This document shows, one piece after another, positions 13,584-14,097 of a DNA stretch of 14,097 nt (position 1 is the stretch's first letter; each line of letters opens with the position of its first letter). A program made the position numbers and the translations under genes. The DNA is taken from the NCBI GenBank assembly GCA_001717015.1, contig MAGV01000072.1, positions 1 to 14,097 on the forward strand. The letters are read 5' to 3'. The notes below the pieces were generated by a model, which ran no database searches, was not told where the DNA came from, and worked only from the letters and a program-made list of their open reading frames with translations. The stretch is from Candidatus Methanosuratincola petrocarbonis (ex Vanwonterghem et al. 2016). Lineage in GTDB: Archaea > Thermoproteota > Methanomethylicia > Methanomethylicales > Methanomethylicaceae.

Positions 13584-14047
13584 TCCTCACCGCCAGTGAG
13601 TCGGTTATACTACTCCTCGTTCTGATCTCTGCGCTAACCATAAACTCCCAGCGAATGGAACTTGAGAGGGAGGCGGAGGCAATTGATCTCCTCAAAAGCT
13701 TCGAGTTCACATCCTACAACCTCCTCTTCGACCTCTGCAGTTATCTCAAAGCACACGCAAATTTCACTTCCCTGGAGGCAGCCAACCAAGGGATCCCCCA
13801 GCTGCTAGAGCAGTGGTGCTCGCAAATCAACAGTGATGCCAAGAGCAGGGAAGTTAACAGCCCGGTGGTGCGTGTTGAGTCTCTCTTGGTCGAGGAATAC
13901 TCGGGCCAGCAGGTTGATGGTCACCAGATGCGCTTTGCTGGCGAAACGGGAGATGTGGAGTGGCTGGTTACAGGGAACCTGTATGTCGAGTTCTGGGGCA
14001 AGGGGACGCTCTTCAGGGCGAACTACACAATCAGGCTTGCAATCTGA
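13559..14047 (+). CDS. Pilin-like protein with an apparent non-ATG start
   Basis: The frame is open from 13508, and its first ATG is at 13655, inside the protein. Between them the frame reads HNKKG, then VILTASESV and a long hydrophobic helix (ILLLVLISALTI), a class III pilin-like leader that must belong to the gene. No ATG, GTG or TTG precedes it. ATT 13559, nine bases after the G-rich stretch GGAAGGGGG (13541-13549), is the best candidate start and gives ~162 residues. The soluble part has two Cys (LLFDLCSYL, LEQWCSQI) and ends in a beta-rich region, WLVTGNLYVEFWGKGTLF. If only ATG 13655 were used, the membrane helix would be lost. A frameshift in the assembly is the alternative. Confidence 0.65.
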   Translation: MLHNKKGVILTASESVILLLVLISALTINSQRMELEREAEAIDLLKSFEFTSYNLLFDLCSYLKAHANFTSLEAANQGIPQLLEQWCSQINSDAKSREVNSPVVRVESLLVEEYSGQQVDGHQMRFAGETGDVEWLVTGNLYVEFWGKGTLFRANYTIRLAI

Positions 14048-14061
14048 ACCGCAGATCTGAA

Positions 14062-14097
14062 GTGTTGAAAAAAAGTGGGGGTAGGAGGACGCAAGCT
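14062..14097 (+). CDS. Possible start of a fifth plus-strand pilus-operon gene, cut by the right edge
   Basis: From GTG 14062 or TTG 14065, about 11-12 codons are open to the window edge, encoding a very basic stretch, LKKSGGRRTQA. A short basic leader ending ...RTQA recalls class III pilin leaders such as the RGQA of the gene at 13254. It follows the previous stop by only 14 bases and no ribosome binding site is obvious. Too short to be sure. Confidence 0.3.
   Translation, partial: MLKKSGGRRTQA

Noticed and set aside
1..14097. tRNA or rRNA genes, CRISPR arrays, insertion sequences
   Set aside because: Scanned by eye on both strands; no cloverleaf, repeat-spacer pattern, transposase or terminal inverted repeats were seen.

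Overview
The window looks like a chromosomal segment of an archaeon. It carries a TFS-type zinc ribbon, ribosomal protein eS17, an archaeal histone, a group II chaperonin (thermosome), an AK6/Fap7-type adenylate kinase, a KEOPS subunit and TATA-type promoters close to start codons. GC-rich coding, frequent AGG arginine codons, several TTG/GTG starts and a histone together with eS17 fit a TACK-type lineage (for example Bathyarchaeia or Methanomethylicia), but that placement is inference.

Left part (1-4479). The 5' end of a TFS gene runs off the left edge, preceded by a very acidic ~34-residue ORF. Divergent from these is one unbroken frame joining a Sua5/YrdC domain (t6A synthesis) to a THUMP/Tan1-like domain (ac4C). 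Converging on it is a four-gene minus-strand operon in transcription order: SerK/ParB-like ADP-dependent serine kinase homologue, MoaD/SAMP-type ubiquitin-like protein, phosphoribosyltransferase and Cgi121 (KEOPS). The YrdC domain and Cgi121 act in the same tRNA-modification pathway. SerK plus a sulfur-carrier protein suggests O-phosphoserine-based cysteine synthesis. Upstream lies eS17 with a long acidic tail and its own terminator.

Middle (4500-7311). Divergent promoters separate eS17 from a histone gene. The thermosome gene follows with its own TATA box, a strong ribosome binding site and a hairpin/T-run terminator. An AK6-type kinase comes next, and its 3' end overlaps the next gene tail to tail by 56 bp.

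Right part (7256-14097). This is an archaeal type IV pilus/Tad-like locus built as two divergent operons. The minus-strand operon holds a small predicted coiled-coil protein, a GspE/TadA-family secretion ATPase with a cysteine-rich N-terminus, two separate TadB/TadC-like platform proteins, a 72-residue Flp-like pilin and a membrane-anchored HerA/VirB4-type ATPase. The plus-strand operon holds four overlapping small membrane-anchored genes, at least two with class III (pilin-like) leaders, and probably a fifth cut by the right edge. Joining a pilus engine to a DNA-pump-type ATPase makes this the most interesting region. A DNA-transfer or regulated-pilus role is plausible but not shown by sequence alone. 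No prepilin peptidase, RNA gene, CRISPR array or insertion sequence was seen.
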